From UBA1930 sp943368475 (GTDB lineage Bacteria; Bacteroidota; Bacteroidia; Chitinophagales; Chitinophagaceae), in the NCBI GenBank assembly GCA_943368475.1, contig CALRLF020000010.1, forward strand, positions 1-64,000: DNA of 64,000 nucleotides. The letters run 5' to 3'. The notes below the pieces were generated by a model. The model was not told the DNA's origin. It did no database searches and saw only the letters and a list, made by a program, of their open reading frames with translations. Below are positions 12,089 to 21,817 of the stretch, one piece after another. Numbering within the stretch: the stretch's first letter is position 1; the number at the start of each line of letters is the position of its first letter. Position numbers and translations under genes: made by a program.

Positions 12089-13555
12089 ATGAGCAAGTTA
12101 AAAATAACAGCAAAAGAATTGAGGGCTATAGGTTATCCTGAAAGTCCTGTAATACCTGTGGCAATGAATGCCATAGAAAAACATTATAAACATTATAAAA
12201 AGGAGGAAGCGATGGAAATATTGAAGGCGGTTTTGGCATCTCCGATTGAGTATAAAAATGATGCCATTTTGGGTGTAATTGCTGAGAGGCTTTTACCAAA
12301 AGAAGATTTGCGTGAACCGGAAATTTCGTTGAACAATTCAGGTGTGCATTTTAACACATTTGGAGCTGAACATATTGAGCAAGGAGCATTTCATCAAATG
12401 TACACAGCAGTGAAAATTCCTGTTGCAGTTGCAGGTGCGTTGATGCCAGATGCACATCATGGTTATGGATTACCAATTGGTGGCGTATTGGCAACAGACA
12501 ATGCAGTAATACCTTATGGTGTTGGTGTAGATATTGGTTGCAGAATGTGCTTATCTATTTTTGATATTGACGCAAAGGAGCTTACCAATAGAGAGCAGTT
12601 TTTTGCAAGAGAAATTAATGAAGCTACTTTATTTGGAAGTGGAGCAACATTTGATCAGGCAGAGAATCATGAAGTGATGGAAGATGAAGCTTTCTATTCA
12701 ACACCATTGCTGAAAGGCTTGCATGGAAGGGCCTGGAAGCAATTGGGAAGTTCAGGAAGTGGTAACCACTTTGTAGAATTTGGTGAAGTAACCATTACTG
12801 AAAAAGATGAAGTATTGGGTGTTGAGCCAGGCACTTATATTGGCTTGTTGAGCCACTCTGGTTCAAGAGCATTGGGTGCAAGAATTGCAGAGCATTATAC
12901 AAAAATTGCTATCAGTAAAAGACGCTTGCCGCAAGATGCCAAGAACCTTGCATGGTTAAATTTGAATGAAGAAGCTGGTATGGAATACTGGATTGCCATG
13001 AACTTGGCAGGAGATTATGCCAGTGCCTGTCATCACATTATTCATGCAAAAATTGCCAAACAATTGGGACGTAAGCCGATGAAGATGGTAGAGAATCACC
13101 ACAACTTTGCATGGAAAGAAATCCTGAGCGGAGTCGAAGGAGCGGAAGGACGTGAAGTGATTGTTCATAGAAAAGGTGCAACACCAGCAGGTAGAAATGT
13201 GTTGGGAATAATTCCTGGCAGCATGACGGCCAATGGATTTATTGTAAAAGGTAAAGGCGAAGTTGCTTCTATCAACTCTGCATCGCATGGTGCAGGAAGA
13301 CAAATGAGCAGGAGTAAAGCATTGGCAAATATTACACACAATGCATTAAAAGCAGAGTTGCAAAAGCATGGTGTAAAATTGTTGGGTGGAGGACTTGACG
13401 AGGCTCCGTTTGCATATAAAGACATTAATATGGTGATGCAATCTCAAACTTCGTTGGTAGATGTTTTAGGAAAGTTTACACCAAAAATTGTAAAGATGGA
13501 TGGCACACAACCTAAGCAATGGAGAAAAGGTGAAAGAGTTGTAGAAGTAGAATAG
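12089..13555 (+). CDS. rtcB: RNA ligase RtcB (3'-phosphate/5'-OH RNA ligase)
   Basis: The 488-residue protein is a full-length RtcB, the GTP- and Mn-dependent ligase that seals 2',3'-cyclic phosphate and 5'-OH RNA ends in tRNA splicing or RNA repair. Seen are PDAHHGYGLPIGGVL, GVGVDIGCRM (metal Cys), SSGSGNHFVEFG, LLSHSGSRALG, ENHHNFAWKE, HRKGATPAGR (His that becomes guanylylated), and HGAGRQMSRSKA. A stretch ILSGVEGAEG between the ENHHNFAWKE and REVIVHRKG motifs is encoded by a copy of a dispersed repeat. The ATG at 12089 is preferred over the upstream GTG. It is closed by its own terminator. It is near, but not in, the tRNA-array unit. Confidence 0.95.
   Translation: MSKLKITAKELRAIGYPESPVIPVAMNAIEKHYKHYKKEEAMEILKAVLASPIEYKNDAILGVIAERLLPKEDLREPEISLNNSGVHFNTFGAEHIEQGAFHQMYTAVKIPVAVAGALMPDAHHGYGLPIGGVLATDNAVIPYGVGVDIGCRMCLSIFDIDAKELTNREQFFAREINEATLFGSGATFDQAENHEVMEDEAFYSTPLLKGLHGRAWKQLGSSGSGNHFVEFGEVTITEKDEVLGVEPGTYIGLLSHSGSRALGARIAEHYTKIAISKRRLPQDAKNLAWLNLNEEAGMEYWIAMNLAGDYASACHHIIHAKIAKQLGRKPMKMVENHHNFAWKEILSGVEGAEGREVIVHRKGATPAGRNVLGIIPGSMTANGFIVKGKGEVASINSASHGAGRQMSRSKALANITHNALKAELQKHGVKLLGGGLDEAPFAYKDINMVMQSQTSLVDVLGKFTPKIVKMDGTQPKQWRKGERVVEVE
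13122..13140 (+). repeat. TGAGnGnAGTCGAAGG repeat inside rtcB, copy B
   Basis: TCCTGAGCGGAGTCGAAGG lies in frame inside rtcB and matches 17 of 19 bases of the intergenic copy at 13627-13645. Confidence 0.6.
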
Positions 13556-13577
13556 TTGGGGCAACGAACAGTTGAAC

Positions 13578-13605
13578 AAAGCCCAGCATTAGTCTGGGCT
13601 TTTCG
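13578..13605 (+). terminator. rtcB terminator
   Basis: AAAGCCCAG and CTGGGCTTTT form a stem around CATTAGT, 22 bases after the rtcB stop. Confidence 0.85.
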
Positions 13606-13626
13606 TTTCAAATTCTCAGTTTTACA

Positions 13627-13645
13627 TCCTGAGTGTAGTCGAAGG
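13627..13645 (+). repeat. TGAGnGnAGTCGAAGG repeat, copy C
   Basis: TCCTGAGTGTAGTCGAAGG lies in the intergenic space after rtcB and is nearly identical to the copy within rtcB. Confidence 0.55.
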
Positions 13646-13688
13646 GCAACCCCACGCCTTTGAGCAATAGGATATTTTCAACATCAAA

Positions 13689-13720
13689 CCTTGAAAGTGA
13701 AACAGCTTTCAAGGTTTCAT
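13689..13720 (+). terminator. Hairpin with 9-bp perfect stem
   Basis: CCTTGAAAG (13689-13697) and CTTTCAAGG (13706-13714) flank an 8-nt loop and are followed by TTTCATTTATT. It is a terminator or a 5' leader hairpin for the MFS gene that starts at 13748. Confidence 0.6.
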
Positions 13721-13747
13721 TTATTAATTAGGTTATCTTCATTATAT

Positions 13748-14967
13748 ATGTTAGCCAAAACATTGAGACTGTATAAAAATGCTTATGCTGGATTAAGCAG
13801 AGAAACCTGGTTACTGGGTCTAGTAATACTCATTAACAGAAGTGGTACCATGGTGCTACCATTCATGAGTATTTACTGTACGCAAAAATTGCATTACAGT
13901 TTAGCACAAGCTGGAATTGTGATGGGCATGTTTGGTGTTGGTGCAATTATTGGTTCTCAGTTAAGTGGAAGGTTGACCGATAAACTTGGCTTTTATACTA
14001 TTCAAGTTGCATCATTATTACTGGGTGGTTTAATGTTTTTTGTGGTAGCCGAACTTGAACAATTCTATTTACTGTGTGCAGGTGTGTTTGTAATGAGCTT
14101 TTTTAATGAAAGCTTCAGACCAGCAAACTCTGCTGCAATTGCACATTACAGTAAACCAGAGAATAGAACAAGATCTTATGCAGTAAACAGATTGGCTATT
14201 AATTTAGGCTTTTCCGTTGGTGCTGCATTGGGTGGATTTCTTGCTGCAAAAAATTATCATCTACTTTTCTGGGTAGATGGATTAACCAATATTGGTGCAG
14301 CATTATTGATGTTACGTTTGTTGCCACCTGTTAAGCCTGTTCATCATAATGAGCATTCAAAAGAAACAGTAAAAGGGGTTTCTCCTTTTAAGGACAGGTC
14401 GTTCATTTTCTTTATCATCATTACTTTCTTTTTTGCTACTTGTTTTTTACAATTGTTTGGCATGCATCCTGTGTTTTTAAAAACAAGCTGGCATTTACAT
14501 GAAACAGAGATTGGATTATTAATGGCAATGAATGGGTTGCTGATTGTTGCTGTTGAAATGGTGCTTATTCATAGTCTTGAACATAAAAAACATGCATTGT
14601 ATTTTACACGAATTGGTATGTTATTATTGTGTGCTGGGTTTATTGTTTTAAATGTATTGCCAGCATCGTTTTTAGTAGCTGCTTTCTCAATGTTACTACT
14701 TACGTTTGGTGAAATCTTTTGTTTGCCATTTATGAATACTTTTTGGGTAAACAGAACAATGGCAAATAATCGTGGTCGTTATGCAGCTTTATACACTACA
14801 TCGTGGAGTGCAGCACTGTAGTTGCACCAACAATTGGTTCGGCGGTTGCAGTAGCTTTTGGGTTTTCAGCTTTGTGGCTTTCTGTTGGATTAATGTTATT
14901 GGTATTAGCTGTTTGCAATTTAGTTTTGGAGAAAAGTCTGAAGAATACAGAAAATGCAAGTAATTAA
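13748..14967 (+). pseudogene. MFS transporter with a frameshift near its 3' end
   Basis: The frame from ATG 13748 encodes about 357 residues of a 12-helix major facilitator transporter. The family loop motif is visible as GSQLSGRLTDKLGF between helices 2 and 3, and LAINLGFSVGAALGGFL marks helix 5. The frame ends at TAG 14819-14821, inside what should be helix 11. Skipping to the next frame at about 14818 gives VVAPTIGSAVAVAFGFSAL and a full helix 12, ending TAA at 14967, exactly where a 400-residue MFS protein would end. One base appears lost. It is either a recent pseudogene or a sequence error. The substrate is unknown. Confidence 0.8.
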
Positions 14968-15005
14968 AATATTGCATTTAAACAAGTATCTTACCTAACA
15001 TCATT

Positions 15006-16193
15006 ATGTGGTTGTTTGGTATTGCTCATTTGCTAAGCTTTGGCGTTAGTAAATATGCCTTTATGCAATCAACGATTTCGCCATTCATTAGCCAAAAATT
15101 TAAGTTTTGGTCATTTGTATCAATGATATTATTGGTATTTGTACATGGTTATAATTTGCAGCAACGTTATTTACAACCATTTACCATTGTAGAAGAGCCA
15201 TTAACTTTTAATACTTACTTACAATATTTTTTAGCCAACGGAATTTTACGTTTTCGTATTCCCATGTTGTTTGTTATATCAGGTTTTTTGTATGCATTAC
15301 ATGATACAAAACCTTATGGGCAAAGAACAATAAAGCGTTTACGAACATTGGGTTTGCCTTATATATTGTGGAGTGCTATTGCATTGTTGTTTACTTATCT
15401 GTTAGAAATGTATCAACCCACAAAAGCATTGGTCGAGAGTTCTCATTTAATGCAGATTGATGAAAAACGACTATTTCTACATGAGTACAAATGGTTTGAA
15501 TGGTTAGGCAGATGGTTCTTTAATCCAGTCTCTTATCAATTATGGTTTATTCGTGTTCTCTTAATATATAATCTTGCTTATCCAGTTATAAAATGGTTGG
15601 TTGCACATAAGGTTGCCAAATGGATTTTCTTTCCAGTAGTTTTTTTGCTTTGGTTAAGTAGTGGTGGCTTCTTTTTTATAGAAGGCGAAGGGTTATTGTT
15701 TTTCTCATTAGGTGTATGGATGCAGCAAACAAATTTTAATCTAGAAATTCCTAAAAAATGGATGAATCCTATATTTTGGTTTATTGTATTTCTTGCTACA
15801 ACATCCGTAAAAACCTGGTTGGCATTTAGAGGTTTTGCTTTAATCAAAGAAAGTGTATTTCCTATACTCTTACTACTACATAAACTAGTTGTTTTTTCTG
15901 GTTTAATTGCAGCTTGGTTTGCTTGCGATGCTTTTGTAAAATGGTGTATGCAAAAGCAATGGTTTGTTTGGTGTACAGCATTTGCATTTATCATTTATGC
16001 ATTGCATGTACCATTGGTTACTTATGCAATTGATGGAATATTTAACTGCTTACATAGTTTTCATCATTACAGATTAATTACCTTCTTTTTATTGCCATTA
16101 CTAATTATTGGCTTTAGCATTTGTGTTGGATTTGTACTTCGAAAGTATTTGCCTAAAACTTACGCTGTTTTAACAGGGGGAAGAGGATTTTAA
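15006..16193 (+). CDS. Membrane acyltransferase (acyltransferase 3 family)
   Basis: The 395-residue protein has about ten membrane helices and the features of acyltransferase 3 proteins, which transfer acyl groups to surface sugars or lipids. The active-site histidine lies in MILLVFVHGYN near residue 48, an FRIPMLFVISGFL segment follows near residue 85, and a PYILWS motif is near 119. An internal ATG at 15063 would place the His 29 residues from the N-terminus, nearer the family norm, and may be the true start. It lies 38 bases after the MFS remnant. The acceptor substrate is not inferable. Confidence 0.82.
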   Translation: MWLFGIAHLLSFGVSKYAFMQSTISPFISQKFKFWSFVSMILLVFVHGYNLQQRYLQPFTIVEEPLTFNTYLQYFLANGILRFRIPMLFVISGFLYALHDTKPYGQRTIKRLRTLGLPYILWSAIALLFTYLLEMYQPTKALVESSHLMQIDEKRLFLHEYKWFEWLGRWFFNPVSYQLWFIRVLLIYNLAYPVIKWLVAHKVAKWIFFPVVFLLWLSSGGFFFIEGEGLLFFSLGVWMQQTNFNLEIPKKWMNPIFWFIVFLATTSVKTWLAFRGFALIKESVFPILLLLHKLVVFSGLIAAWFACDAFVKWCMQKQWFVWCTAFAFIIYALHVPLVTYAIDGIFNCLHSFHHYRLITFFLLPLLIIGFSICVGFVLRKYLPKTYAVLTGGRGF

Positions 16194-16294
16194 GCAATCT
16201 TGAGTTTGCTAATAAATACCCTTTTAATGGTATTGTTGTATGTAATGATCTAAGTACCTTGTGTTGTTTACTGCATACAAAAACAAGACTACTC

Positions 16295-19200
16295 ATGAAA
16301 CCATTACTACTGCTTGTTGCAATTTTTTTTGCATGTACCAATATGAATGCCCAAAGTTTTATTGAATTGAACAATCAGTTTTTAGAATTTTTTAAAAAGA
16401 AGGCTTATACAGAATCTATTACTGTTGGAATAAAAGCATTGGCTCAAGCTAGAACCGAGTATGGCGACACACATGAAAATTTTGCTATTGCATCTCATAA
16501 TTTAGCTGAAGCTTATTATGCTTTAAAACAATTTAAGCCAGCATTGCCTTTATATCATCAGGCTGCAAAAGTGTATGGCATTGCAGCAAAAACCAATGAA
16601 ACCAGTGACATTGCATTGTGCAATAATAATATTGGCGTTATTTATTTAGCTCAAAAAAAGTATGATTCTTCAGCAATATTTTTTGAAAGTTCTTTTAGCT
16701 ATTTTTTAAAAAATTCAGCAGAATATTACAACAGTGCAATTGGTGTGATGAATAATTTGTACGACTTGTATGTTCCACTAAAAAAGTACAAAGAAGCTAA
16801 AGCTGTTTTTGCAAGAATATTACCAGTAATTGAAACGAAGGAAGGAATAATGAGTGCAAATTATCAGGCTGTATTTTCTAATCTTACTGGGGCAATGACT
16901 TTTTTAAAAGAATATGCAGGGCTCGAAATTTTGTATAAAAAAGTATTACCTGAAATTCAAAAAGCCAAAGGAAAGGTTTCTAAAGAATATAGTGATTTGG
17001 CTTACGAGCTAAGCACCTGCTTAAAAGAGTTGAAAAAATACAATGAGGCTGTATTGTTCTTAAAAGAAACAGTACAAACTAGATTTATATTGGGAGGAAA
17101 TAAAGAAAACGCTGAAATAGCACTTCGGAATAACGAAATAGGCTTGCTTTATATCGAACTAAAAAAGTATGATTCTGCAGCAGTATATCTAGAAAAATCA
17201 TTTAATTATTTTGTGCTAAATGCAGATAAGGAATACGAGAATGCACTCACATTAATGAGCAATTTAGAGGAATTGTATGTTCCTGTAATGGATTATGAAG
17301 AAGCAAAACAAGTGTATGTTAAAATACTACCTGTTATAGAAAAGAAAGAAGGTATGTTAACTGAAACCTACCGAAAAACTGTTACAAAATATATTAACGT
17401 ACTAGAGCATTTAGATGAGTTTGTATTGGCAGAAAAATATTTAAAAAATATTATTGTCTCAATAGAAAATAAAAAAGCAACAAGCTCATCTGTATATTTT
17501 GAAATGCTTTATTTATTAGCTAAAAATTTAAGAAAAGCCGAGAAGTTTGATGAATCTATAACAACCTATAAAAAAACGATTACAGCTGTTTATGGTAGTA
17601 CAAAAGATACAACCAATGCTAAAGTAGCTTTCTGTAACAATGAAATAGGATTGGCATATCTCTCACAAAAAAAGTATGATGCAGCCGCTGTTTATATTGA
17701 GAAGGCATTTAATTATTTTTTTACACAGCCCAAGGAAGAGTATGCATATGAGAATATTATAGCCCTATCTGAAAATTTAGTAATCATTTATTCAAGTAAC
17801 AATAGGCATTTACAAAAAGTAGCATTATGTGAAAAAGTATTACCAGTAATAGAAAAGCAGGAAACCATTTATTCAGAAAATTATTGCATAAATCTCTCTT
17901 ATTTAATTTCTGCTTTAAGATCGGCTCAAGAAAATAAAAACATAGAAGTACATATCAATAAATTAATTTCTTGTAGAACTAAATTGAATGGCATTAATAA
18001 TATGCAATATGCCGAAGCACTTGATTTACTTGGTTTGTATTATGCAGATACGAATAAGTTTATCGACGCAGAAATTGCGTTATCGAAATCGCTTTTGATT
18101 AAATCTAAACTCGATAAAAAAGATACCACATCCATTTCATTAACCTATATCGCAATGGCTAATTTACATGGCTCTGCTGGTTCTTACATTAAAGCTTATG
18201 AGTACTACAATACCGCAATTGCAATTTTGGAGAAAGCCAAATTAACCGATTCTTACAACTACATTACAGCTTTACAAAGTTTGGGGTACACATATATTGA
18301 AGGAGCAAGATTTGCTGATGCTAAAGCAATGCTAAATAGGGTACTTGCCATTCAGTCGAAAGCAGAAGGAGAAATGTTTTCGGGTAATGCTGAAATATTT
18401 GTTTCAATTGCGAATGCCGAATTTCAATTAAATGAATTGAGCTTGGCACAAGAACACACTGAAAAAGCAGTAGCAATTGCTAACGCACATTTTGGAGCAA
18501 TTAGTAATATTCATGGTACGGCAAAAGGTATCTTGGGCTTAATAGCACATAAATTGGGTAATAGCATTATGGGTATTCAATTGATGGAAGAGTCGGTTGC
18601 TATCAATAAAAAAATATATGGAGAGGATCATCCAAGAGTGGCATTAACCTATACCAGCTTTTCACTAATTTATCAAGAAATGGGACGTTATGCCGATGCT
18701 GAAACTGTTTTAAACAAAGCCCTAGCTATTCAAAAAAAAGTATACGGATTAGAACATCCAGAATATGCACTAAGCCTTATGAATTTAGCCATGGTTTATG
18801 CTATGCAAGCAGGCTATGATAAAGCCACAGAAATGCTTAAAAACTCTATGGAAATTTATATCAAAAATGATATGGCTGGCACAAGCAATTTTATTAAAAT
18901 ATTAGCCAATTTAACCTATATCGTTAGTGCACAAAGAGATTATCCAAATGCTAAAAAACTATATCTAAGAATCATTCAAATATTAGACGATAGAAAAGAT
19001 GCTACATCTTATATACGCTACATGGTTTTAAATAATCTTTCAACAACTTGTTTAGCTCTTAATGATACAAAAGAGGCTATTCAATATGCCGAACAAGCCA
19101 TTACTTTAATTAAACAATCGCAAGGTGTAAAATCAATAGAATACGTTAAGTCGAGTAATAACTTATTAATTACCTATAAAAAAATTGGGGAGTTAGATAA

Positions 19201-21007
19201 AGCTAAACGTATGCTAGTAGAATTGCTGCCTATTTGTAAAGAAATATTAGGAGATGACGCAGATCTTTTAGCAACCATTTATTTAAACGCAGCTGTAATT
19301 GCAGAGGCTGAAAATAATTTTGAGCTAGCAATAAATCAAATGAATCAGGCAGTAAAAATTACACTATCAAATTTTAGAAAAAACTTTTATACACTGAGTG
19401 AACAAGAGAAGTTAAACTGGTGGCAAGAAAAAGAAGTCATATTTTCTTACTATCCATCCTTGTTACTTAGGGCCGATAAACCAACACCTGAATCAATTAC
19501 AGATTTTGTAAATCAACAATTACAACTAAAAGGATTTGTTTTAACCGATGCCTCTGCATCTTTACGTAAAGCAAGAGCCAGTGGTACAAAAGATTTAGTT
19601 AAACTGATAGACAAATGGCAATCTAGCAGAACACTGCTTGCAAAACAACTGGCTATACCAATTTCAGAGCGTTATTATAAAACCGATAGTCTAGAAACCA
19701 TTGCCAATAATTTAGAGAAAAATATCAACCAACAAAGCTCAGGATTAATAGCAGTGAATGCAAAAAATACAATCACTTGGCAAACTATACAATCAACATT
19801 AAAAGATAATGAAGCCGCAGTAGAGTTTGTGCGTTTTCCTTTTTATCGCAATTCTCTTTTTACTGATACAATTGTTTACGCAGCAGTAGTTATTCGTAAA
19901 AATCAGTTACCACAATTTATAACTTTAGGCAATGAGGCACAGATAAATTGGTGCTTAACAGGTGGTAAAAAAGACAATAAAGAAACAAGGGTAAATAGTT
20001 TATACAGAAGTTCTCTTAAAAATAAAGGCAATAATGAAACCTTTGCTGGCGATAGCTTATACAATATTATTTGGAAACCATTAACATCGTATTTAAAAAA
20101 TATTTCTACTGTTTCTTATGCACCAGATGGACTATTGCACAAAGTTGCTTTTCAGGCATTGCCATCTGCAAAAGGAACACTATTGTTAGATGAGTTTCGT
20201 TTGCAGCAATATGCTTCAGTAAGGCAATTGGTCGAAAGTAAAAACGATGCTATTCAATTAAAGTCAGTCTATTTAATGGGCAACGCCGATTTTAATTCGT
20301 TGTCTAAAACAGCAGCATCACAAGGTATAAACGTAAGTTTAAATCGAAATGCTTCTAACGATAGTTGGGCTTCATTACCAGGAACCGAAAAAGAGGTAAA
20401 TGCATTGCAACCTTTATTTACTGCAAAGGGTGTAAATGTTACAACATCTACTGGTGCAGGAGCTACTGAAGAAAAATTTAAATCGTTAAACAATCACTCT
20501 CCTGCTATTATTCACTTGGCAACACATGGTTTCTTTTTACCTGATCCTACAATTAAAAAAAATGTTGGAGAATATAATAATTATGCTATGTCCAACGATC
20601 CATTAATGCGTAGTGGAATTATTATGGCTGGAGCCAATAAAGCATGGAGTGGAGAAAAAATTCCTGTTGGTGTAGAAGATGGTATTGCAACAGCTTACGA
20701 AATTGCACAACTTAATTTATCTAACACCAAATTAGTAGTGCTAAGTGCTTGCGAAACTGCACTGGGCGATTTAAATGGAAGTGAAGGTGTGTTTGGCTTA
20801 CAGCGTTCTTTTAAAATTGCAGGGGTAAAAAATTTGATAGTGAGTTTATGGCAAGTGCCTGATAAAGAAACTGCTGAACTGATGAACATTTTTTATACCA
20901 ATTTACTCGGTGGCAATACTGTTCGAGAATCTTTTTATAAAGCACAAAAAGAAATGAGAAGTAAATACCCTCCATATTCTTGGGCTGCATTTGTATTGGT
21001 AGAATAG
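16295..21007 (+). CDS. Secreted TPR-repeat protein with C-terminal CHAT protease domain
   Basis: The 1,570-residue protein has a signal peptide (MKPLLLLVAIFFACTNMNAQ). More than a dozen tetratricopeptide-like repeats follow through about residue 1000, several near-identical (for example KKYDSAAVYLEKSFNYF repeated with variation). The C-terminal part from about residue 1280 is a CHAT domain of the caspase clan: His in IIHLATHGFF and Cys in LVVLSACETALGD form the expected dyad, followed by LIVSLWQVPD and the terminal PPYSWAAFVLV. The ATG at 16295 is chosen because it opens the signal peptide. The large size and export suggest an envelope protease or scaffold. The substrate is unknown. Confidence 0.9.
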   Translation: MKPLLLLVAIFFACTNMNAQSFIELNNQFLEFFKKKAYTESITVGIKALAQARTEYGDTHENFAIASHNLAEAYYALKQFKPALPLYHQAAKVYGIAAKTNETSDIALCNNNIGVIYLAQKKYDSSAIFFESSFSYFLKNSAEYYNSAIGVMNNLYDLYVPLKKYKEAKAVFARILPVIETKEGIMSANYQAVFSNLTGAMTFLKEYAGLEILYKKVLPEIQKAKGKVSKEYSDLAYELSTCLKELKKYNEAVLFLKETVQTRFILGGNKENAEIALRNNEIGLLYIELKKYDSAAVYLEKSFNYFVLNADKEYENALTLMSNLEELYVPVMDYEEAKQVYVKILPVIEKKEGMLTETYRKTVTKYINVLEHLDEFVLAEKYLKNIIVSIENKKATSSSVYFEMLYLLAKNLRKAEKFDESITTYKKTITAVYGSTKDTTNAKVAFCNNEIGLAYLSQKKYDAAAVYIEKAFNYFFTQPKEEYAYENIIALSENLVIIYSSNNRHLQKVALCEKVLPVIEKQETIYSENYCINLSYLISALRSAQENKNIEVHINKLISCRTKLNGINNMQYAEALDLLGLYYADTNKFIDAEIALSKSLLIKSKLDKKDTTSISLTYIAMANLHGSAGSYIKAYEYYNTAIAILEKAKLTDSYNYITALQSLGYTYIEGARFADAKAMLNRVLAIQSKAEGEMFSGNAEIFVSIANAEFQLNELSLAQEHTEKAVAIANAHFGAISNIHGTAKGILGLIAHKLGNSIMGIQLMEESVAINKKIYGEDHPRVALTYTSFSLIYQEMGRYADAETVLNKALAIQKKVYGLEHPEYALSLMNLAMVYAMQAGYDKATEMLKNSMEIYIKNDMAGTSNFIKILANLTYIVSAQRDYPNAKKLYLRIIQILDDRKDATSYIRYMVLNNLSTTCLALNDTKEAIQYAEQAITLIKQSQGVKSIEYVKSSNNLLITYKKIGELDKAKRMLVELLPICKEILGDDADLLATIYLNAAVIAEAENNFELAINQMNQAVKITLSNFRKNFYTLSEQEKLNWWQEKEVIFSYYPSLLLRADKPTPESITDFVNQQLQLKGFVLTDASASLRKARASGTKDLVKLIDKWQSSRTLLAKQLAIPISERYYKTDSLETIANNLEKNINQQSSGLIAVNAKNTITWQTIQSTLKDNEAAVEFVRFPFYRNSLFTDTIVYAAVVIRKNQLPQFITLGNEAQINWCLTGGKKDNKETRVNSLYRSSLKNKGNNETFAGDSLYNIIWKPLTSYLKNISTVSYAPDGLLHKVAFQALPSAKGTLLLDEFRLQQYASVRQLVESKNDAIQLKSVYLMGNADFNSLSKTAASQGINVSLNRNASNDSWASLPGTEKEVNALQPLFTAKGVNVTTSTGAGATEEKFKSLNNHSPAIIHLATHGFFLPDPTIKKNVGEYNNYAMSNDPLMRSGIIMAGANKAWSGEKIPVGVEDGIATAYEIAQLNLSNTKLVVLSACETALGDLNGSEGVFGLQRSFKIAGVKNLIVSLWQVPDKETAELMNIFYTNLLGGNTVRESFYKAQKEMRSKYPPYSWAAFVLVE

Positions 21008-21032
21008 TTATGTAACCAGCTGTAGAGTTGCT

Positions 21033-21058
21033 ATTCAGCTTCTGTTGCGTCGTTGTAA
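21033..21058 (+). repeat. Dispersed repeat, degenerate copy 4
   Basis: ATTCAGCTTCTGTTGCGTCG followed by TTGTAA matches the 5' two thirds of the dispersed repeat but lacks GCACnC. A local hairpin (TGCTATTCAGC / GCTGAATAGCA) surrounds it. Confidence 0.5.
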
Positions 21059-21127
21059 ATCCTGCTGAATAGCAGGGCACTCTTCAACACTATAAGAATA
21101 TTCAGAAAGAACCGCTACATTTAAATT

Positions 21128-21817
21128 ATGAAAACAATAGGTTTAATTGGTGGTTTAATGTGGCCATCTACTATAGATTATTATAAGTTGCTCAATCAAA
21201 AAGTAAACGAAAAGCTGGGCGGTGTACAAGCAGCTAAAGTAATTATTTACTCAGTAAATTTCGCTGAAATTAAAGTATTTACTGAAGCTGGTGATTGGCA
21301 ATCAATCGCTTCAATAATTATTAATGCAGCACAAAAACTAGAACTGGCAGGAGCAGATTGTATTTTAATTGGTGCCAATACCATGCATAAAATTGCAGCC
21401 GAAGTTCAGGCAGCTATTAACATTCCAGTTATACATATTGCAGAAGAAACTGCTAAAGCAGTTTCAGATAAAAAACTACAATCAGTTGCTTTATTGGGTA
21501 CAAAATATACCATGCAATTAAGTTTTTATAAAGACAAGTTAGCTGCAAATAATATTTCTACAATCATACCAAATGAAGAGGGTATTAATATTGTTAATAC
21601 TGCCATTTATAGTGAAATGAGTAAAGGATTATTTCTTATAGAAACTAAACAAAAATTTATTCAAATTATTCAGCAGCTTCAACAGCAAGGTGCAGAAGGT
21701 GTAATTCTTGGATGCACTGAAATTCCTATTTTAATAAAACAAGAAGACTTATCAATTCCTGTTTTCGATACAATCGAAATTCATGTAAATGCCGCAATAA
21801 AATTTGCTTTCAGCTAA
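21128..21817 (+). CDS. Aspartate/glutamate racemase family protein, first catalytic Cys missing
   Basis: The 229-residue protein begins MKTIGLIGGLMWPSTIDYY, the N-terminal signature of the YgeA-type Asp/Glu racemase family. The second catalytic motif GVILGCTEIPIL (Cys near residue 200) is intact. The first motif, normally CTNTMHK, reads GANTMHK (about residue 81), so the first catalytic cysteine is absent. That may make it one-directional, non-racemising or changed in substrate. It lies near an aspartate-exchanger-type transporter gene. Its stop codon overlaps the convergent DUF2490 gene by 4 bases. Confidence 0.8.
   Translation: MKTIGLIGGLMWPSTIDYYKLLNQKVNEKLGGVQAAKVIIYSVNFAEIKVFTEAGDWQSIASIIINAAQKLELAGADCILIGANTMHKIAAEVQAAINIPVIHIAEETAKAVSDKKLQSVALLGTKYTMQLSFYKDKLAANNISTIIPNEEGINIVNTAIYSEMSKGLFLIETKQKFIQIIQQLQQQGAEGVILGCTEIPILIKQEDLSIPVFDTIEIHVNAAIKFAFS

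Noticed and set aside
14772..14963. Separate 63-residue ORF after the MFS gene
   Set aside because: The region in another frame clearly encodes the missing MFS C-terminus, so this ORF is a shadow.
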